Shown in pieces: positions 1-8,310 of a stretch of 51,608 bases of DNA. Both the position numbers and the translations under genes were made by a program. Source of the stretch: Skermanella aerolata KACC 11604 (GTDB taxonomy: Bacteria > Pseudomonadota > Alphaproteobacteria > Azospirillales > Azospirillaceae); NCBI RefSeq assembly GCF_000936425.1, contig NZ_AVFK01000044.1, positions 1 to 51,608 of the forward strand. The letters are read 5' to 3'. Positions within the stretch are counted from its first letter, which is position 1, and each line of letters opens with the position of its first letter. The notes beneath the pieces were generated by a model that was not told the origin of the DNA, did not search any database, and saw only the letters and a program-made list of their open reading frames with translations.

Positions 1-2246
1 ACGGCAAGCCGCTGTCGCTGATGGACGATCCCCGGCGCTACGAGGAGCGTCGCCGCCGTCACGCCGTCATGCGGTCGCTGGCGGACAGCAACATCACGGT
101 TTACGAGCACCATGTCTGCCACGACCGGGTGGAGCCGTTCCGCATCGGTGAGTTCCGGTCCAGGTTCTCGCGTGAGCTGGTCGAGGCCTATCACGCCGAC
201 ATCGACAAGGCGGCGCTGGCGCGGGAATGGATCATCACGATCCTGGTACAGCCGAAGCTGATCGACCGCCTCACGAACCGCTTCTGGGGTGGCGCCGTCG
301 AGGCCGACGACGTCCTTACCGAACAGGCCAACGACCGGATCCGGACACTGCTGGCCATGCTCCGCGAGTACAGCCCCACGCGGCTCGGCGTCCGGATCGA
401 CAACGGCGTTCCCTACAGTGAGATCGGCGAGGCCATGCGAATGGTCCTCTACGGCCGCCGGCAGCCGGTCCCGATGACACTCGGGACGATGGCAGGGGCG
501 ATCTATACCGACCGGGTCATCTGCGGCAAGCGCGGTTTCGAAGTGCTTCACCCCGGCCGCTCGACTTTCGGGATCATCTTCGGTTTCCGCGACTACCCGG
601 AAATCGCCCGACCCGACATCCTGGACAAGGTTCTGACGTCCAAGTGTCGGGTCGTCATGACGAACTCGTTCGTCTACCGGTCCTCCGGCGCCGCATCCAA
701 TCGGATGTCGCTGAAGCAGCGCCGCATGAGCAATGCCGGCGATCGCGCCGTCTCTCTTCACGAAGGACTGCACGATGCGCTGGACGACGTCCAGTCCGGC
801 CGCTCCGTCATGGGCGACCACCACTGGAGCCTCGCCGTTCACGCCGACAGCCTGCCCGACCTGAACAAGGCTGCCAGCGAGATCAAGAGCATCCTGACCA
901 ACACCAGCGTCACCGCCACCACCGAGGCGCTGGGGTGCTTCCCAGCCTACTGGTCGCAGATGCCCGGGGCGCCGGAGATCATAAAGGCCCGGCACGGCGA
1001 CATCAAGCTGATCAACTTCTGCTCCTTCTCCTCGCTGGGCGGATTTCCCCGCGGCGAGAAGCGGCCCCACTGGGGGCGGCCGACGATCCGCCTGCGCACT
1101 CAGGGCAACACCGTCCACGATTTCTCGCCGCACTCCCGCCGCGTCGGACATACCGTCGGCATCGGCCCGACCGGCTACGGCAAGAGCACCACGTTCGGCC
1201 TGTTCGACTCCTGCCTGGAACAGAACCTCGTCCCGCACAACGGCGTGTCGATCATCCTCGACAAGGACGGATCGAACGAACTGAGCGTGCTGGCGCGCGG
1301 CGGCTACTATGTTCGCATCCGGCGCGGTCAGGAAAGCGGCATGGCTCCGCTGCGAGCACTGCCCAACACCGAGGACGCCCGTTCCTGGCTGGAAGAGTTC
1401 GTCAAGGGCCTGATCATGGCCGATGGTCGAGGAGAACCGCCGGCCGACCAGATCAGCCGCCTCCGCCACGCCATCGTCTATGTCATGCGCCGTCCCGCCG
1501 AACTCCGCTCACTCGCCGGGTTGCGCCAGTTTCTCGATCACGGCAACGACAGCACCGGCGCCCGGCTGGAGCAGTGGTGCCAGGGCGGTTCTCTTGGCTG
1601 GGCATTCGACGGCGAGCGGGACCTGATCCGCATGGATACGGGCGTGGTCGGCATCGACAACACCGAGATACTGCCCGACGACATGATCACGGTGCGGGCA
1701 CCCGCCGCCGCCTATCAGCTTTTCCGCATCCGGGAGAAGGCGGGGCGCGGCGTGCGGGCCGCGGTCTATGTCGACGAGGCCGCTTCCTACCTGCCCGACG
1801 CCCGCTTCGCCGCCGGGTTCGACGCCTTCTCCCGCGAGCTGCGGAAGGGCAACGGCCTGCTGTGGATGATGATCCACCACCCGCAGGACTTCTCCGACCA
1901 TCCCGTCGGCAAAGCGATCCTAGCGAACTCGCCGACCAAGCTGCTGTTCCCCAATCCTGGCCTTAACGAGGAGGTCTATCGCGACGTCCTCAAGTGCTCC
2001 GCCGGCGAGATCGACGCCATCCGCGAAGGGATGCTGGAGATGGGCGAGGGCACGTTCCTGGTGAAGCGGCCCAAGGGCACCTTCATCGCTCGCGCCCGCA
2101 TCAATCAGCCTGAATTCATCGCCGTTCTCTCCTCCGACCCGAACCGGAGCGCCCTGTGGCACCGGATCGCGGCGGAGAAGAACACCACCGACCCGGATGT
2201 CATCTGGGCCGAATACCGCAACCGCTATCTGGAGGCCGAAGCATGA
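1..2246 (+). CDS. virB4: VirB4 type IV secretion ATPase (5' end outside window)
   Basis: VirB4 is the large inner-membrane ATPase that powers assembly and substrate transfer in conjugative type IV secretion. The frame is open to the left window edge: codons before the ATG at 21 continue the protein (GKPLSL before MDDPRRYEE), so the true start lies outside and roughly 70 N-terminal residues are probably missing. A Walker A motif GPTGYGKST is encoded near 1165-1192, and a Walker B-like VYVDEAA near 1764-1784, the usual arrangement of the CagE/TrbE/VirB family. The stop overlaps the virB5 start as ATGA, implying translational coupling. The following gene order, virB5 to virD4, confirms the identity. 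No frameshift or internal stop is seen in the visible 740 or so codons. Confidence 0.93.
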   Translation, partial: GKPLSLMDDPRRYEERRRRHAVMRSLADSNITVYEHHVCHDRVEPFRIGEFRSRFSRELVEAYHADIDKAALAREWIITILVQPKLIDRLTNRFWGGAVEADDVLTEQANDRIRTLLAMLREYSPTRLGVRIDNGVPYSEIGEAMRMVLYGRRQPVPMTLGTMAGAIYTDRVICGKRGFEVLHPGRSTFGIIFGFRDYPEIARPDILDKVLTSKCRVVMTNSFVYRSSGAASNRMSLKQRRMSNAGDRAVSLHEGLHDALDDVQSGRSVMGDHHWSLAVHADSLPDLNKAASEIKSILTNTSVTATTEALGCFPAYWSQMPGAPEIIKARHGDIKLINFCSFSSLGGFPRGEKRPHWGRPTIRLRTQGNTVHDFSPHSRRVGHTVGIGPTGYGKSTTFGLFDSCLEQNLVPHNGVSIILDKDGSNELSVLARGGYYVRIRRGQESGMAPLRALPNTEDARSWLEEFVKGLIMADGRGEPPADQISRLRHAIVYVMRRPAELRSLAGLRQFLDHGNDSTGARLEQWCQGGSLGWAFDGERDLIRMDTGVVGIDNTEILPDDMITVRAPAAAYQLFRIREKAGRGVRAAVYVDEAASYLPDARFAAGFDAFSRELRKGNGLLWMMIHHPQDFSDHPVGKAILANSPTKLLFPNPGLNEEVYRDVLKCSAGEIDAIREGMLEMGEGTFLVKRPKGTFIARARINQPEFIAVLSSDPNRSALWHRIAAEKNTTDPDVIWAEYRNRYLEAEA

Positions 2247-2965
2247 AAAAGCTTCTGTTGGTGACCGTCATGGCCGCCTCGATATCGACGGCGTCCGCGC
2301 CGGCTCACGCATTCGAGATCGTCTACGACCCGTCGCTCTGGATGCAGAACGTCATCCAGTACGTCAAAGAAGGCGCTCACTGGGTCGAGCAGATCGGCTG
2401 GTATAAGCGCCAGTACGACGTGGCCGACCGCACATGGAACGCGGTGTCCCATGTCACGGATCTCGGCAGCGCCGCCAGCGCGTTGGGCGGTCTGACCCGC
2501 AACTTCATGCCGGAAGCCAACGCCATCCCCGAACTGATGCGCGATGCCAGCAACCTGTGGGGAAGCGCCGGTTACTACAACTACAACGACATGTATTACG
2601 CCAGCAACGTACTCAACAAGTGGGGTGATCGCTGGACCGACGAAATGGAGCGCCGCATGGCGGTCACCAGCAACGCCAAGGCCATGGCGGAGGCGGGTGC
2701 CCTCAATGCCGAGGATCACGTCATGAAGCTGGACCTGCTGCGGGCACGGCTTGAGGCGGCGGTCGACGTCACCGAGGTCTCCGCTGTCAACGGGCTGATC
2801 GCCTTGGAGCAGCAGAACATGTCTGCCCATCAGATGCAGGTGCAGAACGTCGCCCTGCTGCTGGAGACCGACGAGCGGGTCACCCGCCAGCGCGAGGAAC
2901 AGATCCAGCGTGAGAGCGCCGACCTGCTGTTCATGGCAACCTCGCCGATGAGTGACCTGCGATGA
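2243..2965 (+). CDS. virB5: VirB5-like pilus-tip/periplasmic protein
   Basis: This is a 240-residue protein with a clear signal peptide (MKKLLLVTVMAASISTASA, cleavage probably after AHA) followed by a mostly helical, charged body. VirB5 proteins are minor components at the tip of the conjugative pilus. Sequence identity within the family is low, so the call rests on the signal peptide, the size and the position between virB4 and virB6. The ATG overlaps the virB4 stop as ATGA, which fixes the start. The coiled C-terminal half (residues about 150-235, rich in E, Q, R) matches the helical architecture of TraC/VirB5. The stop overlaps the next small gene by four bases. Confidence 0.8.
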   Translation: MKKLLLVTVMAASISTASAPAHAFEIVYDPSLWMQNVIQYVKEGAHWVEQIGWYKRQYDVADRTWNAVSHVTDLGSAASALGGLTRNFMPEANAIPELMRDASNLWGSAGYYNYNDMYYASNVLNKWGDRWTDEMERRMAVTSNAKAMAEAGALNAEDHVMKLDLLRARLEAAVDVTEVSAVNGLIALEQQNMSAHQMQVQNVALLLETDERVTRQREEQIQRESADLLFMATSPMSDLR

Positions 2966-3255
2966 TCGGCGGCGCGGCGTCTCTCCTGCTGGCTCTCGGT
3001 CTTGGCGGCGCGGCTGTGCCCGTCGCTGATTTCGACATCCCGTACTTTCTTGCCAACCCGAAGGTCCACGAGGAGATGCTGCGCCGCTGCCACAACGACG
3101 AACGTCTGGCGATGACTCTCGAATGTGAGAATGCGGAACGCGCGGGTACCCGCCGTATCGGCCGACCGCTGCCTCGCAACTTTGGGAAGGACTTTGGGAA
3201 GATCCCGTCCACCAAGCAGCCTCCGTTGCCGAGAGGAAAAGAACGTGGCGCTTGA
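2962..3255 (+). CDS. EexN-like entry-exclusion protein
   Basis: This is a 97-residue protein with a hydrophobic N-terminal signal/anchor (IGGAASLLLALGLGGAA). It then carries the pattern YFLANPKVHEEMLRRC, a short ND spacer, and CENA, which resembles the EexN/TrbK-type entry-exclusion family (hxxNPxxxxxxLxxC...CxNA). Such proteins sit in the inner membrane or periplasm and stop a donor cell from receiving a second copy of the same element. They are commonly encoded between virB5 and virB6, as here. The start overlaps the virB5 stop and the 3' end overlaps the GTG start of virB6. No lipobox cysteine is visible at the signal sequence, unlike lipoprotein versions, and the tail after residue 60 is basic and proline-rich. 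The family call is by motif only. Confidence 0.62.
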   Translation: MIGGAASLLLALGLGGAAVPVADFDIPYFLANPKVHEEMLRRCHNDERLAMTLECENAERAGTRRIGRPLPRNFGKDFGKIPSTKQPPLPRGKERGA

Positions 3256-4174
3256 GACTATCTTCTACAACTTCGCGACCGGGATGGACGAAGTCCTGGT
3301 CGCGGGGATGAATGACACCATCAACGCTGGCTTGGCCTGGGCGGCGGCACCGCTCCGCACTGCCCTTGCCCTCTACGTTATCGGCAATGCCCTGCTGATG
3401 ATGTATGGCAAAATGGACGCCGGCGGCTTCCTGCACGCGGTCGTTCGGGCAATGGCAGTCGTCGCCATCCTCAAGGCGTCGAATTACAATTACTACGTGC
3501 GTGACCTGTTCTTCACCGACCTGCCGAACGCGATAGCGGCGGCGATGAACGGTCCTCGGGCCAGTGTAGACTCATCAAGGCAGTTCGACGCTCTGTGGGA
3601 AGCCGTCGCTCATGCCGTGGCCTTCATCAACGGCCAGTCAATGGGTATGTCAGGCCCCATTCTTCGCGCCGTCGTCTGGTTTTTCGCCTTTCTCGACCTG
3701 CTTGCCATCGGCGTGTGCTTCTTCATCTGGTACGTTTCCCGTGTATTCATGGCAATTACTCTTTGCATCGGGCCGTTCCTGATAATCCTGTACCTGTTCA
3801 GAGGAGCGAGGGAATACGTAAATCAATGGATCGGAAAATTAGTCGGTCTGATTGTGCTTCAGATTGGGACGTCAATTCTGACACGGTTTGTCATATTGCA
3901 AATATCGGATACACTAATAGCACTGGACCGGAACACCGGTACTTCCGTAGACGAGATGATTATTAACTTCGCTGGAGTAACGGGAATTTTCTTCCTCGCG
4001 GCGCTGATGATGTTCGTCCTGCCGCTGTGGCTGACCATCGGAAACGGCGCATCGGGCGTGGTCACTATGGTGACCGGGATGGCGGCAAGCGTGGGCTCGG
4101 CGGCTGCCTCAAGCACAGTGAAGGGCTCCGCGAAACTAGGACAGAAACTCGGCCAGTACACCGGCAGCCGGTAA
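3245..4174 (+). CDS. virB6: VirB6 polytopic inner-membrane channel protein
   Basis: This is a 309-residue protein with at least five long hydrophobic segments, including regions near encoded positions 3330-3400, 3660-3740, 3750-3810, 3840-3900 and 3980-4060. It has the TrbL/VirB6 composition, with Trp-rich loops and a small-residue-rich C-terminus. VirB6 forms part of the inner-membrane translocation pore. A GTG at 3245 is preferred as start because a purine-rich GAGAGGAAAAG sits just upstream and it removes the nonsense-like arginine-rich leader of the longer frame. It overlaps the EexN-like gene by 11 bases. The stretch from about 3750 to 3970 is noticeably more AT-rich than its neighbours, which may reflect membrane codon demands or a patchwork origin. 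Confidence 0.86.
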   Translation: MALETIFYNFATGMDEVLVAGMNDTINAGLAWAAAPLRTALALYVIGNALLMMYGKMDAGGFLHAVVRAMAVVAILKASNYNYYVRDLFFTDLPNAIAAAMNGPRASVDSSRQFDALWEAVAHAVAFINGQSMGMSGPILRAVVWFFAFLDLLAIGVCFFIWYVSRVFMAITLCIGPFLIILYLFRGAREYVNQWIGKLVGLIVLQIGTSILTRFVILQISDTLIALDRNTGTSVDEMIINFAGVTGIFFLAALMMFVLPLWLTIGNGASGVVTMVTGMAASVGSAAASSTVKGSAKLGQKLGQYTGSR

Positions 4175-4186
4175 CAGGAGATCACG

Positions 4187-4351
4187 ATGAACTGCGTTTC
4201 CCGCCTTCTTTTCAACCTGCTGATCCTCGGTGCGATCGTGGTCCTCCTAGCGGCCTGCGCATCCTCGGGGCCGAGCTCTGAACCCATCGCATGCCGGGGC
4301 ACGGCCTTCTCGATCAACGCGCCATCACCCCAGACCGCAGGTGCCCAATGA
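4187..4351 (+). CDS. virB7: VirB7-like outer-membrane lipoprotein
   Basis: This is a 54-residue lipoprotein. A signal sequence rich in L, I and V ends in the lipobox LLAAC, so Cys at about residue 24 would be lipidated. A second cysteine further on (ACRG) could form the disulfide to VirB9 known in the Agrobacterium system. VirB7 stabilises VirB9 in the outer-membrane core complex. A good ribosome site (ACAGGAG) lies about six bases upstream of the ATG at 4187. The stop overlaps the virB8 ATG as ATGA. Small size and position between virB6 and virB8 support the call; sequence similarity in this family is weak by nature. Confidence 0.82.
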   Translation: MNCVSRLLFNLLILGAIVVLLAACASSGPSSEPIACRGTAFSINAPSPQTAGAQ

Positions 4352-5121
4352 ACGCCATCAGCCGGCGGCCGGAGCCGCACGACGACGACAGGGTCGGCAG
4401 CATCATCATTCCCGCCGACGAACTGAGGCGGCTGTACGAGGAGCAGAAACAGGAACGTGCCCGCATCAGGCGCCGCGACCGCTTCAAGCGCGTGATCAGC
4501 GGCGGCACCATCGCCGGGCTCGTATTCATTGCCGCTGCCGAAGCCGCCTTCATCTCCTACCTTCTGCCGCTGAAGGAGATCATCCCGATCACGACCGTTG
4601 TCCGCGAGGACGGCACCACGACCACGGCCGTCAAGTGGGAGAGCCTGCCGAAGCCGGTCCGCGAAGACGCGACAGTCAACGTCGTGTGGAGCTATGTGCA
4701 GCAGCGCGAGAGCTGGTCGGCCGGTAACGCAGGCTGGGCGTGGACGATGGTCTCGGCCCTGTCGGCGCCGCGTGTCCGCGAGAGCTTCCAGAACTGGTAT
4801 CGTGCCGACAACCCCCAAAGCCCGGCGCAGATTTACAAGGACATGACGGTCGAGGCGAATTTTGTCCGCTGGGAGCCGATCTGCCCGATCGAGACGGCCT
4901 GCATCTCCGACGGTCCTCCCGCCTACCGGGTGTGGTTCGACCGGGTCGAGACGCTGCCGGAAGGCAAGCGGATGCCGCCGGTCCGGTACGCCGCGACGGT
5001 TGCCATCAAGCGGAACGTCGAACTTCCCCAAGACCGGATCTGGCAGCGATGGACCTTCAATGCCCCGCAGATCCAGGTCATCGAGTACGCAGGCGCCCAG
5101 CGCGAAGGAGTCAGCAAGTGA
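4348..5121 (+). CDS. virB8: VirB8 inner-membrane assembly factor
   Basis: This is a 257-residue bitopic protein with a short cytoplasmic N-terminus, one transmembrane helix (residues about 52-75, GGTIAGLVFIAAAEAAFISY) and a periplasmic NTF2-like domain. The periplasmic part contains the typical YVQQRESW and FxxWY-type segments, with NWYRADNPQSPAQIYKD near residues 149-165. VirB8 nucleates the T4SS by contacting VirB9 and VirB10. The ATG overlaps the virB7 stop and the gene ends overlapping the virB9 GTG, so the operon is translationally coupled. Length fits the family, and no anomaly is seen. Confidence 0.92.
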   Translation: MNAISRRPEPHDDDRVGSIIIPADELRRLYEEQKQERARIRRRDRFKRVISGGTIAGLVFIAAAEAAFISYLLPLKEIIPITTVVREDGTTTTAVKWESLPKPVREDATVNVVWSYVQQRESWSAGNAGWAWTMVSALSAPRVRESFQNWYRADNPQSPAQIYKDMTVEANFVRWEPICPIETACISDGPPAYRVWFDRVETLPEGKRMPPVRYAATVAIKRNVELPQDRIWQRWTFNAPQIQVIEYAGAQREGVSK

Positions 5122-6131
5122 ACAAAGCATTCCTCATCGGTTCAGCCCTGGTGTTGGCGCTGATGTCCTCGACCGCCACCGCCGCCGAGGTCCCCAAGCC
5201 GTGCGGTCCCGATCCGCGCGAGCGCTGCATCGCCTACAATCCGAGCCAGATCGTCAGCCTGTTCCTGGTTCCCGGCGCAACGACCACCCTCCAGTTGCCC
5301 GACAACGAGGTGGTCTACAGCGTCGGCACATCGGACAACGAAATCATCAGCGGCAAGCCGCCGGCCGAACGGGTCGCCACCGGCCAGTCCTCCACCGCCG
5401 ACGACAACCTCCAGGTCCACATGCCGGGCACCGATGCCAATCCGTCGAAGTTCCTGATGGTCAAGGCGCTACGCCACCTGGAGCCGCAGCCGTTCACCGT
5501 CATCGGCGTGTGGACGAACCCCGTCACCGGCAAGCAGGAACACCGCCGCCACTCCTTCGAACTCAGCACCATCCCCGGCGGTCCGCAGGCGCCCGATGCC
5601 TTCTTCTCTGTCGTCTTCTCCGATCCGGTCGCGTCGAAGATCCTCAAGGAAGCCGAGCGGAAGGAGCGGCAGCGGATATGGCAGGAAAAGCAGCAGAAGC
5701 TCCAGGCGCAGGCGGTAGCCGACCGGCTGACGCAGGTCCAGCAGTCCGTACTCTCCCGCAACGTGGCCTATGATGGTCAAGGCACCGAAGCCGACCGCGT
5801 GGCACTGGCACCGACGGCGCCGGCCGGGCTGGATGCGATGTGGGATGACGGGCAGCGGACCTTCCTTCGCTATCCCGGCAATCGCCCGGTACCTCTGGCC
5901 TACCAAGTCATGCCAGATGGAAGCGAAGCCCTCATCGGGCAAAACACGGTCGTAGACACCGCGACCAAGGGCAGCTTGCTGATCATCCACGGCGTCGTGC
6001 CCATGCTCCGGCTGCGCGACGGTAACTCCGTCCTGTGCATCACCAACAACGCCTACGACCCAGTCGGGCATCGGACGGGAACAGGCACCGTCGACCCCGG
6101 AGTCGTGCGACAGGTCAGGAGCGGCTCGTAA
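5118..6131 (+). CDS. virB9: VirB9/TrbG outer-membrane core component
   Basis: This is a 337-residue secreted protein. The GTG at 5118 begins a signal peptide ending STATAAE. A beta-rich N-terminal domain follows, with DNEVVYSVGTSDNE, MVKALRHLEPQPFTVIGVW and similar elements. The C-terminal domain has the conserved VWDDGQ-like pattern as MWDDGQRTFLRYPGN, then LRLRDGNSVLCITNNAYDP. VirB9, VirB7 and VirB10 build the outer-membrane core channel. A glutamine-rich charged linker (residues about 175-220) separates the two domains. The start overlaps the virB8 stop (GTGA) and the stop overlaps virB10 by one base (TAATG). Confidence 0.93.
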   Translation: MNKAFLIGSALVLALMSSTATAAEVPKPCGPDPRERCIAYNPSQIVSLFLVPGATTTLQLPDNEVVYSVGTSDNEIISGKPPAERVATGQSSTADDNLQVHMPGTDANPSKFLMVKALRHLEPQPFTVIGVWTNPVTGKQEHRRHSFELSTIPGGPQAPDAFFSVVFSDPVASKILKEAERKERQRIWQEKQQKLQAQAVADRLTQVQQSVLSRNVAYDGQGTEADRVALAPTAPAGLDAMWDDGQRTFLRYPGNRPVPLAYQVMPDGSEALIGQNTVVDTATKGSLLIIHGVVPMLRLRDGNSVLCITNNAYDPVGHRTGTGTVDPGVVRQVRSGS

Positions 6132-7252
6132 TGTTCGGCAACAACATCACCCCCCAGACCGACGCCACGACGTCACAGATCGCCGGACCCAGGGAGAGCA
6201 GGAAGAAGAAACTGGGCAAGGCGCTGCTCGGCACCGTCACCATCGTCGCCGCCGGCTTCTTCATCCTGACCGACAGCCCACCGCCGCGGGTCGAAGCCGA
6301 CCGCAGCACAGTCGCCCGCAATGGTGAAATCGGGGGCGCCTTTGCGCCGATCCCGCCATCGGCTCCACCGGTGACACCGGCTGCCGTGAGGCCGCCACCG
6401 CCACTGCCGCCATCAAGGCCGACGGGCATGGGCATGCCGACGATGCCCACCGTTCTGGCCCGACCGGTCGTCCGGCCGCCTATCTCGGCATTGCAGACGA
6501 GCGGAGGACTCAAGACCACCGCCACCAATTCCACCGCATCCCCGCAGTCTGCCGGCGGTGGCGTCGAGAGCATCTCCGCCATGAACGGCGGCGGCGGTAG
6601 CGACCGGCTGGACGAAGGTCTCGGCGCCGGCCGCGACGGCGGCACGGTTTCCGCCGCGATGCTGCCTGACCGCAACCTGTTCATGACGATGGGAACGCCA
6701 ATCCCGTGCATCCTCGAGCAGCCCATCAATACCCAGGTCCCCGGCCCGTTCCGGTGCAAGGTTCGCGGTCCGGTCTACAGCACGTCCGGCGCGGTGCCGC
6801 TGCTGGACGATGGCACCTGGGCGTTCGGGCGTGTCGCCCAGCACCTGGAGCGCGGGATGGATCGCGCGTTCGCCGTGGTCACCCGGCTCGAGACGCCGCA
6901 GGGCTGCCTGATCAAGCTGCGGGCATCGTTGGGAGACCAGCTTGGAACCCCCGGCATCGACGGCGAGGTCGACACTCACTTCTTCGAACGGTTCCGCGGC
7001 GTCGCGATGATCGCCCTGCTTGATGCCGCCGGTCAGGCCGCCGCGATCGGCGCGTCGAACGCCATCGGCGCCGACAGCGGCATTTCCTTCAACCAGTTCC
7101 AGAGCGGTTCCAAGAACCTCGCCCAGGGCAGCTTCGGCGACGACATCAACATTCCCCCGACACTACGTCGGGCACAGGCACCGCAGGTGCTGATCATGGC
7201 CATGGACGACATCGACATGCGGCCGTGCTTCTCGCTGACGATGGCCCGATAA
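6131..7252 (+). CDS. virB10: VirB10 energy-sensing channel protein
   Basis: This is a 373-residue protein of TrbI/VirB10 type. A short cytoplasmic segment is followed by one transmembrane helix (GKALLGTVTIVAAGFFILT, about residues 28-46). A proline-rich periplasmic linker comes next (PPSAPPVTPAAVRPPPPLPP), then the beta-barrel domain. That domain includes the family hallmark GTPIPCILEQPINTQVPGPF and the C-terminal part FERFRGVAMIALLDAAGQAA that precedes the outer-membrane antenna helices. VirB10 spans both membranes and links the ATPases to the core channel. The ATG shares a base with the virB9 stop. Spacing to virB11 is 23 bases, with GAAGGA as ribosome site for the next gene. Confidence 0.94.
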   Translation: MFGNNITPQTDATTSQIAGPRESRKKKLGKALLGTVTIVAAGFFILTDSPPPRVEADRSTVARNGEIGGAFAPIPPSAPPVTPAAVRPPPPLPPSRPTGMGMPTMPTVLARPVVRPPISALQTSGGLKTTATNSTASPQSAGGGVESISAMNGGGGSDRLDEGLGAGRDGGTVSAAMLPDRNLFMTMGTPIPCILEQPINTQVPGPFRCKVRGPVYSTSGAVPLLDDGTWAFGRVAQHLERGMDRAFAVVTRLETPQGCLIKLRASLGDQLGTPGIDGEVDTHFFERFRGVAMIALLDAAGQAAAIGASNAIGADSGISFNQFQSGSKNLAQGSFGDDINIPPTLRRAQAPQVLIMAMDDIDMRPCFSLTMAR

Positions 7253-7275
7253 CCCGATCGCCGAAGGATACGGAC

Positions 7276-8310
7276 ATGAACCATCACGCGGCTATCCCCC
7301 TGCTCGACTTCGCGCTCGCACCGTTCGCCGAGTTCATGGCCGACGATACGGTCGAGGACATCATCATGAACCGGCCCAATGAAGTGTTCGTCCGGCGTGG
7401 GGCGACGACGACGCGCCACGAGGTCGCGGTCGACTTCGTCGATCAGCAGGGCGTCGCCATCCTCGCCGCCGCCATCAAGGGCCAGAACGTGGGCAAACAA
7501 ACGCCGCTGCTGTCGTGCGATCTGCCCGGCGGCACCCGCCTACAGGCCGTGCTCCCGCCCTGCGTCAACGACGGCAACGTGGCGCTGGCCATCAGGCGGG
7601 CGAAGAAGACGTCACCGACGCTTGACCAGCTCGCCGCCGGCGGCATCTTCTCCGGTGTGGAACCGCTGCGGGACGGCCTCTCTCGCGACGCCGAAGCGCT
7701 GGTCGCCCTCTACCATGAGGCATGCCGCGCCACCGGGCCCGATGAACGCCATCGCACATGGACCGCATTCCTGCGCGCCACGATGAAGGCACGGATGACG
7801 CATGTCCTGTGTGGCGAAGTCGGGTCAGGCAAGACCTTCTTCGGCATGGGGTTGGCCAACGAGATCCCGCTGGACGATCGGATCGTTACGGTCCAAGACA
7901 GTGACGAATGGAGTTCGCTGCCCCACCGGAACCGCACCGACCTGTTCTACAGCAAGGGAGGCCAGGGAGCCGCGCACGTCACGCCGAACGACTTAGTCGA
8001 GGCATCGCTGCGGCTTGCAATGAAATGGCTGCTGCTCCAGGAACTCCGCGGCGCGGAGGCATTCTCGTTCCTGCGGGCCCGCCGCTCCGGACATCCCGGC
8101 CTGACCACCTGCCACGCTTCCAACACGCGCGAAGTCTTCCCGACACTGGCGCTGATGGTCAAGCAGGCGCCGGCCGCATCCAGCATCGAGTTGGGTGACA
8201 TCGAAGCATCGCTGAAGAGCCTGATCGACGTCGTCGTTCACTTCCACCGGCCCGAAGGACGCTTCGCCGTCTCCGAGGTGTGGTTCCGTCATGCGGATGT
8301 CGCGGCATGA
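7276..8310 (+). CDS. virB11: VirB11 hexameric traffic ATPase
   Basis: This is a 344-residue secretion ATPase. The N-terminal domain begins LLDFALAPFAEFMADDTVEDIIMNRP, a common VirB11 opening. The catalytic domain has Walker A GEVGSGKT (residues about 180-187). It continues with an Asp-box-like VTVQDSDEW and RNRTDLFYSK, a Walker B region around LLLQELRGAEAF, and the His box GHPGLTTCHA. VirB11 works at the inner membrane in pilus biogenesis and DNA transfer. Start at 7276 follows the ribosome site GAAGGA. The last codons overlap virD4 as ATGA. Confidence 0.95.
   Translation: MNHHAAIPLLDFALAPFAEFMADDTVEDIIMNRPNEVFVRRGATTTRHEVAVDFVDQQGVAILAAAIKGQNVGKQTPLLSCDLPGGTRLQAVLPPCVNDGNVALAIRRAKKTSPTLDQLAAGGIFSGVEPLRDGLSRDAEALVALYHEACRATGPDERHRTWTAFLRATMKARMTHVLCGEVGSGKTFFGMGLANEIPLDDRIVTVQDSDEWSSLPHRNRTDLFYSKGGQGAAHVTPNDLVEASLRLAMKWLLLQELRGAEAFSFLRARRSGHPGLTTCHASNTREVFPTLALMVKQAPAASSIELGDIEASLKSLIDVVVHFHRPEGRFAVSEVWFRHADVAA

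Noticed and set aside
644-1966. Plus-strand frame of 440 codons inside virB4
   Set aside because: Out-of-frame shadow with arginine/proline-rich content; virB4 motifs are in the other frame.
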